A stretch of DNA of 62,577 nt from Porticoccaceae bacterium (GTDB lineage Bacteria > Pseudomonadota > Gammaproteobacteria > Pseudomonadales > Porticoccaceae): NCBI GenBank assembly GCA_018664075.1, contig JABJOY010000044.1, positions 1 through 62,577 on the forward strand. The letters run 5' to 3'. This document shows, piece after piece, positions 18,309 through 27,647 of the stretch (positions are counted from its first letter, which is position 1; the number at the start of each line of letters is the position of its first letter). The translations under genes were made by a program, and so were the position numbers. The notes below the pieces were generated by a model, which did not search any database, was not told the origin of the DNA, and saw only the letters and a program-made list of their open reading frames with translations.

Positions 18309-18731
18309 CTAGTTCTGCCGGTTAAATCGCTCGATTACTTTGGCGCGAATTTTCTCCCGCAGTAGCTGTTCTACTTTGGGCCGAATTTTGCTCATCAGTC
18401 GATTGACGATGGCGTTGACCTGCTCCTGGTTAATCTGTGTCGGATCCTCTGCGGGCTGGTCATCGGGGTTTTCAAATAGAATATGCTGGGCTTCATCGAA
18501 GGCTTTGCGGGACTGGTGCTCGTCATCGATTTCACGATTGAGGCTCTGGGTCAGAATGGGAATTTCTAGGCTGTCAAAGTCGGCTTCTGTATCGGTCTCT
18601 GGAAGGTCCAGTTCTTGTGCTTTGTTGAATTCGTCGTGGAGCAGGTTTTTTTGCAGTGCGTAGAGGTCATCCAGCAACTGATCAAGGTGCTCTTGGTCGG
18701 CGTCTGGACCCTGTGGCTTGGGTTCTTTCAC
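18309..18731 (-). CDS. Conserved acidic hypothetical protein between holC and valS
   Basis: A 140-residue soluble, very acidic protein (many Asp/Glu in the first 100 residues) ending in a basic segment, REKIRAKVIERFNRQN, that looks helical. No signal peptide, membrane segment or known domain is visible. A gene of similar size sits between holC and valS in pseudomonads, which supports it as real. It overlaps holC by 4 bp, so it is probably co-translated. I cannot assign a function; a role linked to the chi subunit would be speculation. Confidence 0.75.
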   Translation of the reverse strand: MKEPKPQGPDADQEHLDQLLDDLYALQKNLLHDEFNKAQELDLPETDTEADFDSLEIPILTQSLNREIDDEHQSRKAFDEAQHILFENPDDQPAEDPTQINQEQVNAIVNRLMSKIRPKVEQLLREKIRAKVIERFNRQN

Positions 18732-19156
18732 GGCTTAAATTTCTCACTGAGGTCGTGAAAGCTAAGGGCGTAGCCGCGCTCTTTGTAAAAGCTAAAGTTA
18801 TCTCGCTTGGCCTGTTCGTACTCTGGCTGGGGGTAGATAATTTCCATAACTCGGTCAAAGCGGCTAAACCATGTGGGTATTTCTGCCTGCAGGTTGATCA
18901 GTATCTGGTGGTGATCCCCTGGTTCTGCATCTACTGTGATGGCCACTGGGGCATGCTCTGACCCCAGTGCATGGGGAACAAAGGCGGTGTCTTGAAAGCC
19001 CCAGAGTTTTTCATCCAGTTGCTGGGCTGTGGCATGGTCGGGGACCAGGCACAGGACCTGCTGCTGGGCCTGCAGTGATTTTTGGATCAGCTGGCAGGCC
19101 AGGGCCAGGGCGACCTGCTGGTCGCCGGCTAATTTATAAAAGGAGACGCTGGTCAA
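18728..19156 (-). CDS. holC: DNA polymerase III, chi subunit
   Basis: A 142-residue protein with the HolC pattern: VSFYKLAG at the start, ALALACQLIQKSLQAQQQVLCLV, then the LDEKLWGFQDTAFVPHAL segment and a C-terminal RFDRVMEIIYP. Chi links the clamp-loader psi subunit to SSB at the fork. It lies 4 bp after pepA. Its predicted partners psi (40690) and SSB (53493) are also in this window. Confidence 0.92.
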   Translation of the reverse strand: MTSVSFYKLAGDQQVALALACQLIQKSLQAQQQVLCLVPDHATAQQLDEKLWGFQDTAFVPHALGSEHAPVAITVDAEPGDHHQILINLQAEIPTWFSRFDRVMEIIYPQPEYEQAKRDNFSFYKERGYALSFHDLSEKFKP

Positions 19157-19160
19157 CGGG

Positions 19161-20630
19161 TCAGCTCGCTGTGCTGCGCAGGTATTCCATCAGCATCGGC
19201 ACTGGCCGACCTGTGGCGCCTTTTTGTGGACCGCTGATCCAGGCTGTGCCTGCAACATCCAGATGTGCCCATTTATATTTTTTGGTGAAGCGGGCGAGGA
19301 AACAGGCGGCGGTGATGGTGCCGGCCTGGGGGCCGCCAATATTGGCCATATCGGCAAAGTTGCTTTTCAGTAGCTGGTCGTATTCTTCCCAAAGGGGTAG
19401 GCGCCAAGCGCGGTCGCCACTCTGTGTGCCGCTGGCCAGCAGTTGCTCGGCCAACCCGTCGTCGTTGGACAGGACCCCGGCGGCGACTTTGCCCAGGGCT
19501 CCTATCACGGCGCCGGTAAGGGTGGCGATATCAACGACTGCAGCTGGTTTAAAGCGCTCTGCATAGGTCAATGCGTCACAGAGTATCAGCCTACCTTCGG
19601 CGTCGGTGTTGAGAATTTCAATGGTCTGGCCGGACATGCTGGTGACTACATCTCCCGGTTTGGTGGCCTGTCCATTGGGCATATTTTCGGTGGCGGGAAT
19701 TATGCCTACTACGTTTACCGGTAGCTGGTTTTCAATCAGGCCGTTCATCACCCCCATCACTGAGGCGCCCCCGCACATATCATATTTCATTTCGTCCATG
19801 CCGTTACCGCCCTTAAGGCTGATGCCACCGGTATCAAAGGTTACGGCTTTGCCCACTAAAACTGTGGGCTTAACAGCGGCTTTGGTGCCTTGGTATTTTA
19901 GGATAATCAGTTTGGCTGGTTGGTCACTACCGGCGGAAACTGAGAGCAATGAGCCCATTTTCAGTTTCTTCATATCGGCTTCGCTGAGCACGGTAGTGGT
20001 GAGGTTCTTCTGCCCTTTGGCGAGGGCTTTGGCCTGGTTGGCTAAATAGCTCGGTGTGCAGATGTTGGCGGGCAGGTTGCCCAGCTGGCGGGCGACATTC
20101 ATGCCGTTGCCTACGGAGGCGCCGTAGGTCAAGCCTTTTTTGGCGGCATTGGCATTGGCTTTGCTGCTGGCCCAGTAGCATAGGGTTTTAAGTTTGGCTG
20201 GTTTGGATTTTTTGACCATTTTGGGCTGGGGGGCATATTTGTAGCTGGCGGCCTTTATGCTCCGTGCCACTATGCTGGCTTCCCATTCACTGTCGTCGGA
20301 GAGACCTTCGCCAACCCAGACGGCTTTGCTGCTGGGGGTTTTTAGCAGTGCGTTAGCACCGGCGTTTATGACATTGATTTGTTTCTGCGGGGTGGAAGCA
20401 CCTTCGGTGCCAAGCAGAATAATACGTTTGCCTGCAGCGCCTGGAATATGGATAACCAATGTCTCACCGGATTTGCCGCCGAAGTCGCCCGCTTTGATCA
20501 GGGAGGATATTGCTCCGTCGAGGGATTTATCCAAGTCTGCTGCGCTGTTTTGTAGTTGTGACCCGGTCGCGAGAATGAGAGAATCCGCCTTAATATTTAA
20601 CAGGTTGGCGGAAGATGCAGTAAACTCCAT
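19161..20630 (-). CDS. pepA: Leucyl aminopeptidase (PepA, M17 family)
   Basis: A 489-residue cytosolic di-zinc (or Mn) aminopeptidase. The C-terminal catalytic domain carries the M17 signature NTDAEGRL near residues 342-349 and the metal ligands in VGKAVTFDTGGISLKGG and MKYDMCGG. The N-terminal macro-like domain precedes it. The start ATG 20630 has a GGAG ribosome site. PepA in enterobacteria also binds DNA in site-specific recombination and carAB control; that is not evident here. It is divergent from lptF and heads pepA-holC-(hypothetical)-valS-rep. Confidence 0.95.
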   Translation of the reverse strand: MEFTASSANLLNIKADSLILATGSQLQNSAADLDKSLDGAISSLIKAGDFGGKSGETLVIHIPGAAGKRIILLGTEGASTPQKQINVINAGANALLKTPSSKAVWVGEGLSDDSEWEASIVARSIKAASYKYAPQPKMVKKSKPAKLKTLCYWASSKANANAAKKGLTYGASVGNGMNVARQLGNLPANICTPSYLANQAKALAKGQKNLTTTVLSEADMKKLKMGSLLSVSAGSDQPAKLIILKYQGTKAAVKPTVLVGKAVTFDTGGISLKGGNGMDEMKYDMCGGASVMGVMNGLIENQLPVNVVGIIPATENMPNGQATKPGDVVTSMSGQTIEILNTDAEGRLILCDALTYAERFKPAAVVDIATLTGAVIGALGKVAAGVLSNDDGLAEQLLASGTQSGDRAWRLPLWEEYDQLLKSNFADMANIGGPQAGTITAACFLARFTKKYKWAHLDVAGTAWISGPQKGATGRPVPMLMEYLRSTAS

Positions 20631-20723
20631 ATTAGCTCCAAAATTTGATGTTTGTTTTAGTCCGTTGACCGCCGAAGGATACCATTCCGTGCTACCAAGC
20701 CCAATAGCAGCAAGCTTTTTACT

Positions 20724-21833
20724 TTGATTATTTTCCGTTACATTTGCCGTGAGATTCTGTCCAGCGCTGTGGCTGTTTGCTTGGTGTTGCTGATGATTCT
20801 GATGAGTGGGCGCTTTGTGAAATATCTGGCTCAGGCGGTATCTGGTGAGATGGAACCCGGGGCTATTTTTGCTCTGATCGGCTACCGTATTCCCGGCTTT
20901 CTGGAGCTGGTTTTGCCTCTGGCTTTTTTCCTTGCGGTGCTGCTGACCTTTGGTCGCCTGTATGTGGAAAACGAAATGAGTGTGCTGCGGGCCTGTGGTA
21001 TCTCTGAGCGCAGGCTGATGGCGTACACGTTGGTGTTGGCGCTATGCTTTGCTGGGGTTGGCGGCTGGCTGAGTTTGTCTATGGCGCCCACTGGTATGGC
21101 GAAGGCGGATACTCTGCTCAAGGCGCAGCAGTCCCGCAGTGAACTGGATAAGCTGATGCCGAAGAAGTTTTACAATATAAGAGGTGGCAGCGGGGTGACC
21201 TATTCCGAGGGGGTGGATGAAAACCGCGAGCTGCAGGATGTATTTTTGGCCATAACCACGGGCCAGACTGATGATTCTAATCGCAGTCTGGTGTTGGTGC
21301 TGGCGGAGACCGGTCAACAGCAGGAGGCGGAGGGCAGCCTGGATCGCTATCTGGTGCTGAATAAAGGTTACCGTATTGAGGGTGTGCCAGGTCAGCACGA
21401 TTATCAGATTACCCATTTTGAAGAATATGGCTCGCGACTGGCGAGCAAGCGTATTGATACCAGAACCAATATGGAGACGGTGCCGACCTCTGTGTTGTTT
21501 GCGGCGGATGATCTCAAGTCTCAGGCGATGTTGCAGTGGCGTCTTTCTATTCCGGTGCTGGTGCTTGTGGTGACTATGCTGGCGGTGCCTCTGAGTCGCA
21601 CTAATCATCGCAAGGGGCGGTTTGGTAAGTTGCTGCCGGCCATTGTGCTGTATTTCACTTATCTGGTGGCTCTGAATGCTATGCGCGATGCTCTGGAGTC
21701 TGGCTCCGTGCCGATGGCGGTGACTATTTTGCCTGTGCATCTGGTGTATCTGGGGATTGCGGTTGCTCTGTTGCTCCAGGGTCGGCCGAAGAAATCTGTT
21801 GCGGCTAGCAGCAATAATGGGGAGCTGGCCTGA
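20724..21833 (+). CDS. lptF: LPS export ABC transporter permease LptF
   Basis: A 369-residue inner-membrane permease with six predicted membrane helices (three at the start, three after residue 270) around a periplasmic jellyroll domain (about 115-265). With LptG and the ATPase LptB it extracts LPS from the inner membrane. Translation starts at a TTG (20724), MIIFRYICREIL, the normal N-terminus; no ATG is available nearby. Its TGA overlaps the lptG ATG by one base. It is divergent from pepA, the common arrangement in gammaproteobacteria. Confidence 0.93.
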   Translation: MIIFRYICREILSSAVAVCLVLLMILMSGRFVKYLAQAVSGEMEPGAIFALIGYRIPGFLELVLPLAFFLAVLLTFGRLYVENEMSVLRACGISERRLMAYTLVLALCFAGVGGWLSLSMAPTGMAKADTLLKAQQSRSELDKLMPKKFYNIRGGSGVTYSEGVDENRELQDVFLAITTGQTDDSNRSLVLVLAETGQQQEAEGSLDRYLVLNKGYRIEGVPGQHDYQITHFEEYGSRLASKRIDTRTNMETVPTSVLFAADDLKSQAMLQWRLSIPVLVLVVTMLAVPLSRTNHRKGRFGKLLPAIVLYFTYLVALNAMRDALESGSVPMAVTILPVHLVYLGIAVALLLQGRPKKSVAASSNNGELA

Positions 21834-22900
21834 TGCGCAGGCTTTCTAACCATGTGGGCACTACGGTTTTTGCCTCTATCTGTGTGGCGCTGGTGGTGCT
21901 GGTGGGCCTGGATGCGGTGGGGGCTATTATTGATCAGAGCGCTGATCTTGGGCGCAATTATCAGTTTTCTGACATGCTGGTTTATATCGTTACTCTTATC
22001 CCCTCGAAGCTCTATGATTTTATGCCTTTTGGCTGTTTGATTGGCTGTCTGGTGGGGCTGGGTATTTTGCAGGGCAATAGCGAGGTTGTTGTGATGCGCG
22101 CCTCTGGTGTGTCGCCTCTCAGGGTGGTGGGTTTTGTACTTAAGCCGGTGCTGTTGTTTATTCTCTTGGCGGTCACCATTGGTGAGTATTTTTCTCCCTA
22201 TCTGGACCAGTTGGCTGAGGGGCGGCGCGAGTATTTGCGCAAGGGCGAGAGCGCTCAGGATTCGACCTCTGGATTCTGGAATCGCGAGGGCAATGAGTTT
22301 ATGCATTTCAATGCGGTGTTCCCTGGGGGTGTGCTCTATGGGGTGACCCGCTATCGCTTTGATGACGACAAAACGATTGAGGAGGCGAGTTTCTCCTCGA
22401 GGGCCACCTACAATGCGGTGGATGGTCATTGGACTGAGGAGAATGTGTCAATCACCAGGTTCTTCGGTGATCGTACTGAGGTGGATAAAAAGGTCACCAG
22501 GTACTGGGGTTCGGAGTTGACGCCCAATGTGCTGACGGTAAACATTCTGCCGGCGGATTCTCTGCCTATTGCCAGTCTGTCGGACTATATTCGTTTTCTG
22601 CGGCAACAGAATGCGGACAGTGCTGATTACGAGGTGGCTTACTGGCGCAAGTTGTTGCAGCCGCTGATTATTATTGGTCTGGTGTTGATTGGTATTTCTT
22701 TTGTGTTTGGGCCGCTGCGTGAGTCGACTATGGGCTTTCGTGTCTTTGTTGGAGTGGTGGCTGGGGTGGCCTTTAGGATTATTCAGGATATGCTTGGGCC
22801 GCTGAGTATTGTGTTTGGGTTTCCCCCGTTTTTGGCGGTGATTACGCCGGTGGTTTTTTGTGTGGTGGTTGGGGTTTATTTGTTGCGGCGGAGTGGGTAG
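21833..22900 (+). CDS. lptG: LPS export ABC transporter permease LptG
   Basis: The 355-residue partner of LptF with the same plan: MRRLSNHVGTTVFASICVALVVLVGLDAV as the first helix, a periplasmic domain in the middle (about 120-260) and three C-terminal helices (LLQPLIIIGLVLIGISFVFGP onward). It starts at the overlapping TGATG junction with lptF, so the two are co-translated. The lptA/B/C genes are not in the window. Confidence 0.93.
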   Translation: MRRLSNHVGTTVFASICVALVVLVGLDAVGAIIDQSADLGRNYQFSDMLVYIVTLIPSKLYDFMPFGCLIGCLVGLGILQGNSEVVVMRASGVSPLRVVGFVLKPVLLFILLAVTIGEYFSPYLDQLAEGRREYLRKGESAQDSTSGFWNREGNEFMHFNAVFPGGVLYGVTRYRFDDDKTIEEASFSSRATYNAVDGHWTEENVSITRFFGDRTEVDKKVTRYWGSELTPNVLTVNILPADSLPIASLSDYIRFLRQQNADSADYEVAYWRKLLQPLIIIGLVLIGISFVFGPLRESTMGFRVFVGVVAGVAFRIIQDMLGPLSIVFGFPPFLAVITPVVFCVVVGVYLLRRSG

Positions 22901-22944
22901 TTAGTTCGCGGGTACGTTTCTGTGAACCCTTGGGGTGGGCCCTC

Positions 22945-23090
22945 GCGGAAGGATCCCGAAGGCTTAAGCACAACTATGGAGACTTTGCTTGAGTATTCCT
23001 TTGTGGCTTTAGCTCGGGTTGTACCTTCATGGTCATATTAAGCCCCACATTGTTATGTTGAGCAAAGCGCAACATCTTTAGATCCTTCGC
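22945..23090. repeat. Possible dispersed palindromic element, degenerate
   Basis: The gap between lptG and the metallo-beta-lactamase gene holds GCGGAAGGATC (22945-22955) and its near complement GATCCTTCGC (23081-23090) as outer arms, and an inner hairpin ATGTTG-N9-CAACAT (23055-23075). The inner part resembles the short repeat palindromes scattered between genes in many bacteria. I cannot tell whether other copies exist in this genome. Confidence 0.35.
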
Positions 23091-23139
23091 TCTGTTTGGC
23101 ATGCCCGGCGCCAGTATGTTTTTTATATTATCTAAAATC

Positions 23140-23976
23140 TTATTGTAAAAAGTCGGGGGCCACCGGCAGCGTCGCAACGTCTTTGGGCTCATGCTGAATG
23201 ATTACTCTGGCGCCACTCGCTGTGGCCAGGGCTTCAAATCTGTCCATGGACAATCTGGTTGTGGGCTCATCTGTATTAAATCTTGGTACATGCTTTTGTT
23301 CGCGACTCAGGGTGCGGTGATAGAGGTCGCCAGTCAGTAATATTGGGCCTGCTTGGGCGAGATTAACCTGCAGTGCTGTATGGCCCGGGGTGTGGCCGGG
23401 CAGATCGAGTATGGTCACTGAGCCATCGCCAAAGATGTCGTGATCGCCGTTGATTATGGTTTTGTTAAGGTCGGCAAAGGCGGCATTCTGGGCGCTGCTC
23501 TCTGGGCTGGCGAACATATGGGCAAATTCATTTTGATTAACTAGCCACTGGCTATTGCTGAACAGGGCGGCTTGGCCGCTGTGATCAAAGTGGCTGTGGG
23601 AGATTGAGATAAACTCGATTTCGTCTGTGCTGAGACCAATGTCGGCCAGTTGGTCGGCCAGTGACCTTTCCACTGTCAGGGTGAAAACATCATTGGTTTG
23701 CGGACCTGTACCTACCATGGCCACTGGCAACCCAAGATCCCATACAAGGTCACCTTGGGGGTGGCGCACTAGATAGCAGGTGTTGGTCAGGGTGCCCTGG
23801 ATACCGGCGTAGTCGCCGCTGGAGGAGAAGCTATCTAGGTCGGACACGGCTATGGTGCCGCAGTCGAAGGTGTAGAGTTTGAGACTGGCTGCTGTGTCAT
23901 TTGGCTGGGGGGTGCAGCCAGCTATTAATGCGCTGCCGGCGGCCAGTAAGCTTGTTGCTGTAAGTTGTTTAAACAT
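23140..23976 (-). CDS. Metallo-beta-lactamase-fold lipoprotein, AHL-lactonase-like
   Basis: A 278-residue protein with a lipoprotein signal ending in LIAGC (about residues 17-21) and an MBL fold. The metal motif SHSHFDH (H-x-H-x-D-H) lies near residue 131, LPGHTPGH near 194, and LLTGDLYHR near 218 supplies the bridging Asp. Family members include N-acyl-homoserine lactonases and other esterases/lactonases. It is likely periplasmic or outer-membrane-anchored. It lies 12 bp after glpK as the last gene of an RDD-glpK-MBL run, so the substrate may have nothing to do with quorum sensing. Confidence 0.8.
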   Translation of the reverse strand: MFKQLTATSLLAAGSALIAGCTPQPNDTAASLKLYTFDCGTIAVSDLDSFSSSGDYAGIQGTLTNTCYLVRHPQGDLVWDLGLPVAMVGTGPQTNDVFTLTVERSLADQLADIGLSTDEIEFISISHSHFDHSGQAALFSNSQWLVNQNEFAHMFASPESSAQNAAFADLNKTIINGDHDIFGDGSVTILDLPGHTPGHTALQVNLAQAGPILLTGDLYHRTLSREQKHVPRFNTDEPTTRLSMDRFEALATASGARVIIQHEPKDVATLPVAPDFLQ

Positions 23977-23988
23977 TTTATTAACCCT

Positions 23989-25473
23989 CTATTGCGTCAG
24001 TACTCGTTTAACTGCGTTGTCCCAGCCTGCTACTTTGCAATCGCGCTCGCTCGGGGGCATCTGTGGGGCGAAGTTTTTATCCAGTTGCCAGCTTGCGGCA
24101 AAGCCCTGTTGATCTGGCCATATGCCTGCTCTTGAGCCGGCCAGCCAGGCGGCGCCAAGGGCGGTGGTTTCGGCAATAATCGGGCGATCGACCGGTGACT
24201 GTAAAATATCGGCGAGGCGCTGCATGGTCCAGTCGCTGGCGACCATGCCGCCGTCGACGCGGAGCACTGTGTCACCGGATTGCTGCCAGTCTGCTTGCAT
24301 GGCTTTAAGCAGATCCAATGTTTGATAGCACACGGATTCCAGTGCGGCGCGGGAGATTTCCGCCGGGCCTGTGCCTCTGGTTAGGCCGATTAGTGCGCCA
24401 CGGGCCTCGGCGTCCCACCAGGGGGCGCCGAGGCCGGTAAAGGCGGGAATCATGTATACCTGTTGGTTGTCGTCGGCCTGGGCTGCCAGTTCGCCGGACT
24501 GTTTGGCGGACTCGATGATGCCCAGCCCATCGCGCAACCATTGCACAGCGGCACCGGCGATAAAGATCGAGCCTTCCAGTGCGTAGGTGGTTTTGCCATC
24601 CAGCTGGTAGGCGATGGTGGTGAGCAGTCTGTTGCTTGAGGCGACGGCTTGCTCGCCGGTGTTGAGCAGGGCAAAACAGCCGGTGCCATAGGTGGATTTC
24701 ATCATGCCTGTGGTGAAGCAGGCCTGGCCCAATGTTGCTGCCTGCTGGTCGCCAGCGATGCCGAGAATGGCGATATCGCCGCCCAGCAGGCTGGTGGTCC
24801 CGTAGTGGGCAGCGCAGTCTTTGACCTCTGGCAGCAATGCGGCGGGAATATTAAACAGTGCCAGCAGTTCCCTGTCCCAGTCGCCCTGATGAATATTGTA
24901 GAGCATGGTTCTGGAGGCATTGGTGGCGTCGGTGGCATGGGCGCTACCCTGGGTCAGGTTCCACAGCAGCCAGCTGTCCATGGTGCCAAAGGCCAGTTCG
25001 CCAGCCTCTGCTCTGGCCCGGGCTCCCTCGACATTGTCCAGTATCCAGGCAATTTTGGTGGCGGAGAAATAGGGATCTAACAGCAGGCCTGTCTTGCTAT
25101 TGACCATGGCTTCGTGGCCCTGGTCTTTGAGGCTGTTGCAGTAGTCGGCGGTACGGCGGTCTTGCCAGACGATGGCGTTATACACCGGTTCGCCGGTTGC
25201 GCGGTCCCAGATCAAGGTGGTTTCCCGCTGATTGGTGATGCCTATGCCGGCAATCTGCTCCGGGGTTATGTTGGCCTGGGCGATGGCGGCTCGGGCTGTT
25301 TCCAGACTGGTCTGCCAAATATCGGTGGCGCTGTGTTCGACCCAGCCTGAGTCGGGAAAGTGCTGGGTAAATTCTTGCTGGGCCTGTTCGACTATGCTGT
25401 AGCTGGTATCAAAAATAATCGCTCTGGAGGAGGTGGTTCCCTGATCCATGGCTAGTATATAGGTGGCACTCAT
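23989..25473 (-). CDS. glpK: Glycerol kinase
   Basis: A 494-residue FGGY-family kinase making sn-glycerol 3-phosphate. It has the N-terminal ATP-binding [22 protein letters not shown] and WQDRRT motifs, [14 protein letters not shown] in the middle, and the C-terminal [21 protein letters not shown] signature. The length fits the family (about 500). No glpF, glpD or glpR is adjacent, which is unusual. It is preceded by an RDD membrane protein gene (14-bp gap) and followed by a lipoprotein hydrolase gene. Confidence 0.95.
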   Translation of the reverse strand: MSATYILAMDQGTTSSRAIIFDTSYSIVEQAQQEFTQHFPDSGWVEHSATDIWQTSLETARAAIAQANITPEQIAGIGITNQRETTLIWDRATGEPVYNAIVWQDRRTADYCNSLKDQGHEAMVNSKTGLLLDPYFSATKIAWILDNVEGARARAEAGELAFGTMDSWLLWNLTQGSAHATDATNASRTMLYNIHQGDWDRELLALFNIPAALLPEVKDCAAHYGTTSLLGGDIAILGIAGDQQAATLGQACFTTGMMKSTYGTGCFALLNTGEQAVASSNRLLTTIAYQLDGKTTYALEGSIFIAGAAVQWLRDGLGIIESAKQSGELAAQADDNQQVYMIPAFTGLGAPWWDAEARGALIGLTRGTGPAEISRAALESVCYQTLDLLKAMQADWQQSGDTVLRVDGGMVASDWTMQRLADILQSPVDRPIIAETTALGAAWLAGSRAGIWPDQQGFAASWQLDKNFAPQMPPSERDCKVAGWDNAVKRVLTQ

Positions 25474-25487
25474 AGGCTGCAGTCCTG

Positions 25488-25949
25488 TTATTTTTTTTCT
25501 TTGGGTGTTACCACTACTTGAGTCTGGGTGAGAATATCATGCAGGCACCCGCTGGCTTTTGGCCACAGCAGCCACAGATAACCTATGCCCAGTATTAAGA
25601 AGGATAGGGGGGCCAGACCGCAACGCTGGATACATTGCTCTGGGCTGGCCATGGAGCCGTCGGCCTGTTGCAGGCGAATGCGCCAGGCTTTCATGCCTAA
25701 TGTCTGGCCCTGCTTGCGCCAGCATATAAAGTAATAGCCGCACAGGGCAATAATCCAGCCGGCCATGCTGAGCAACTGCTCTGCCAGTCCCGGCTGCACG
25801 GCTTCCAGGTTTTCTGTGCCGTTAAATATTATTTTAATAATGGTGAGCAGTCCCCCGTAGGTCAATGTAATGGCGAACAGCAGGAATAGGTCATAGATTA
25901 ATGCAGCCATTCGTCGCATTAGGCTGGCTGTGGGTAATGGCTCGATCAT
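25488..25949 (-). CDS. RDD-family membrane protein
   Basis: A 153-residue inner-membrane protein. It begins [20 protein letters not shown], an RDD-domain first helix with Arg and Asp in register, and has a second helix at about 60-80 and a third near 115-135. The [18 protein letters not shown] loop is the typical second half of the domain. RDD proteins are poorly understood; some act in ion exchange. It is probably first in the operon with glpK. Confidence 0.85.
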   Translation of the reverse strand: MIEPLPTASLMRRMAALIYDLFLLFAITLTYGGLLTIIKIIFNGTENLEAVQPGLAEQLLSMAGWIIALCGYYFICWRKQGQTLGMKAWRIRLQQADGSMASPEQCIQRCGLAPLSFLILGIGYLWLLWPKASGCLHDILTQTQVVVTPKEKK

Positions 25950-26043
25950 TTGTATGTGGTCCGGATTATTTATGCTGGAATTTTGCCTAAAGCCAGTACA
26001 ATGCGCAATCGACGTTTTTGTTATCAGTGCTTAGGAGAGGTTT

Positions 26044-26775
26044 GTGGATTGGATTTATGGTATTCATGCGGTGCAGACCATGCTTAAGTCGGCCCCTGGC
26101 CGGGTGCGGGAGTTGCATGTGCAGCGGGGGCGGCAGGATGACCGTCTGCAAAAGATCCATAAGCTGGCGGAGCAGCATGGTGTGGCTCTGCAGTGGACTG
26201 CGGTTAAGCAGCTGGATAAAAGGGCTGAGGGTCGCCATCAGGGGGTCATGGCTCTGTGCAGCCCCGGTGAGACCCACGATGAAAACTATCTGTTAAAGCT
26301 GGCGGAGGAAAAGGGCAAAGAGGCGTTTTTTCTGATGCTGGATGGGGTGACTGATCCCCATAATTTAGGTGCCTGTCTGCGCTCGGCGGACGGTGCAGGT
26401 GTCCATGGGGTGATTGTGCCCAAGGACAATTCTGTGGGTCTGACGCCGGTGGTGACCAAGGTGGCCTGTGGTGCTGCGGAGACTGTACCGCTGATTATGG
26501 TGACTAATCTGAGCCGCACGCTGGAGAAGCTGCAAAAGCAGGGGGCCTGGGTGGTGGGCACTGCTGGTGAGGCGGAGCAGTTCATCTATGACTTGGATTT
26601 AACCGGGCCTCTGGTGCTGGTGATGGGGGCTGAGGGTTCTGGTATGCGCCAGTTGACCCGCAAGCAATGTGATTTTTTGGCCAAGTTGCCTATGGCGGGG
26701 GAGGTCAGCAGCCTCAATGTGTCGGTGGCAACTGGTGTGTGCCTGTTTGAGGTGGTGCGTCAGCGCCGCAGTTGA
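26044..26775 (+). CDS. rlmB: 23S rRNA (guanosine-2'-O)-methyltransferase RlmB
   Basis: A 243-residue SPOUT-class (TrmH/SpoU) methyltransferase modifying G2251 in the 23S P loop. An N-terminal L30e-like substrate domain (1-75) precedes the catalytic domain with LDGVTDPHNLGACLRSAD, PLVLVMGAEGSGM and the C-terminal knot NVSVATGVCLFEVVRQR. It starts at GTG 26044 after an AGGAG-like ribosome site. In relatives it is followed closely by rpsF; here a phosphatidyltransferase gene lies between. rnr is not upstream. Confidence 0.95.
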   Translation: MDWIYGIHAVQTMLKSAPGRVRELHVQRGRQDDRLQKIHKLAEQHGVALQWTAVKQLDKRAEGRHQGVMALCSPGETHDENYLLKLAEEKGKEAFFLMLDGVTDPHNLGACLRSADGAGVHGVIVPKDNSVGLTPVVTKVACGAAETVPLIMVTNLSRTLEKLQKQGAWVVGTAGEAEQFIYDLDLTGPLVLVMGAEGSGMRQLTRKQCDFLAKLPMAGEVSSLNVSVATGVCLFEVVRQRRS

Positions 26776-26922
26776 GTTGGCTGTTTTGGCCTCCAGTTGA
26801 TCTGGGTGGTTGTATTTTGGGTTGGCTAAGGGTTAATCTTAGATAGTGAGACGATAGTGTAAAGGCGGTACAAAAGGATAGTTGTACCGAGCTGTTTATT
26901 CATAATATAACGGGAGTTACTG

Positions 26923-27510
26923 ATGCAAATTATGGAGCCTACTATTTACTCTATACCTAATATGTTGAGTCTGCTGCGTCTGGGTCTGGTGCCTGTGCTG
27001 GTTGGTCTTGCACTGGCTGGTTTGGGTGATGTGTTTTTGTTGATTCTGGTGATTTCTCTGGTTAGTGATGTGCTGGATGGTTATCTGGCGCGTAAGCTCA
27101 ATCAGACCTCTGAGCTGGGTGCCAAGCTGGATAGCTGGGGGGATGTGCTCACCTATGCCAGCATGATCCTGGGGCTCTATCTTATCTGGCCGGCAATATT
27201 TTCTGAGCAGGCGGCCTATCTGTTTGCCGCCATGTTGTCGTTTACTGTGCCTGTGGCGTTGGCGCTGCGTAAGTTTGGTGCCTATCCCAGCTACCATACC
27301 TGGGGCGCTAAAGCTGCTGCGGTACTGATTGCCCCTGCTTATTATGTGCTGATTCTGTATGCGGCGGATGATTTCTTTCGCCTGGTGATTATGTTCCATG
27401 TGCTGGTGGCTGTGGAGGAGATGGCGATCACGTTGATGCTTAAGCAGCAGCGCACCAATGTGGGTTCTGTCCTCAGTCTGGCCCGGGAGTTTTCCCAGCG
27501 GGACAGGTAG
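26923..27510 (+). CDS. CDP-alcohol phosphatidyltransferase family membrane protein
   Basis: A 195-residue integral membrane enzyme with about five to six helices. The family motif DG-x2-AR-x8-G-x3-D-x3-D is complete at about residues 50-73 (DGYLARKLNQTSELGAKLDSWGD), with the metal and catalytic aspartates. It transfers a phosphatidyl or similar group from a CDP-alcohol to an acceptor alcohol. It is not the usual PgsA by sequence feel, and its substrate is unknown. Its insertion between rlmB and rpsF is unusual. Confidence 0.85.
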   Translation: MQIMEPTIYSIPNMLSLLRLGLVPVLVGLALAGLGDVFLLILVISLVSDVLDGYLARKLNQTSELGAKLDSWGDVLTYASMILGLYLIWPAIFSEQAAYLFAAMLSFTVPVALALRKFGAYPSYHTWGAKAAAVLIAPAYYVLILYAADDFFRLVIMFHVLVAVEEMAITLMLKQQRTNVGSVLSLAREFSQRDR

Positions 27511-27558
27511 ACTTTTAACTCGTGCTTTTGAGCAGAGATTTACGGCTTTAAAACGCTA

Positions 27559-27587
27559 TTGCAACCCTGGCTTCAACTCTCTATAAT
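27559..27587 (+). promoter_or_regulatory. Sigma-70 promoter of the rpsF operon
   Basis: TTGCAA (27559-27564), a 17-base spacer, then a perfect TATAAT (27582-27587). Transcription would begin near 27594, giving a leader of about 113 bases before rpsF. Confidence 0.7.
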
Positions 27588-27647
27588 CCCGCGCCACAAA
27601 GCGTCCGAACGACTTTTTTTAGTTTTAATGTTGTCCGGGCACTCCTT

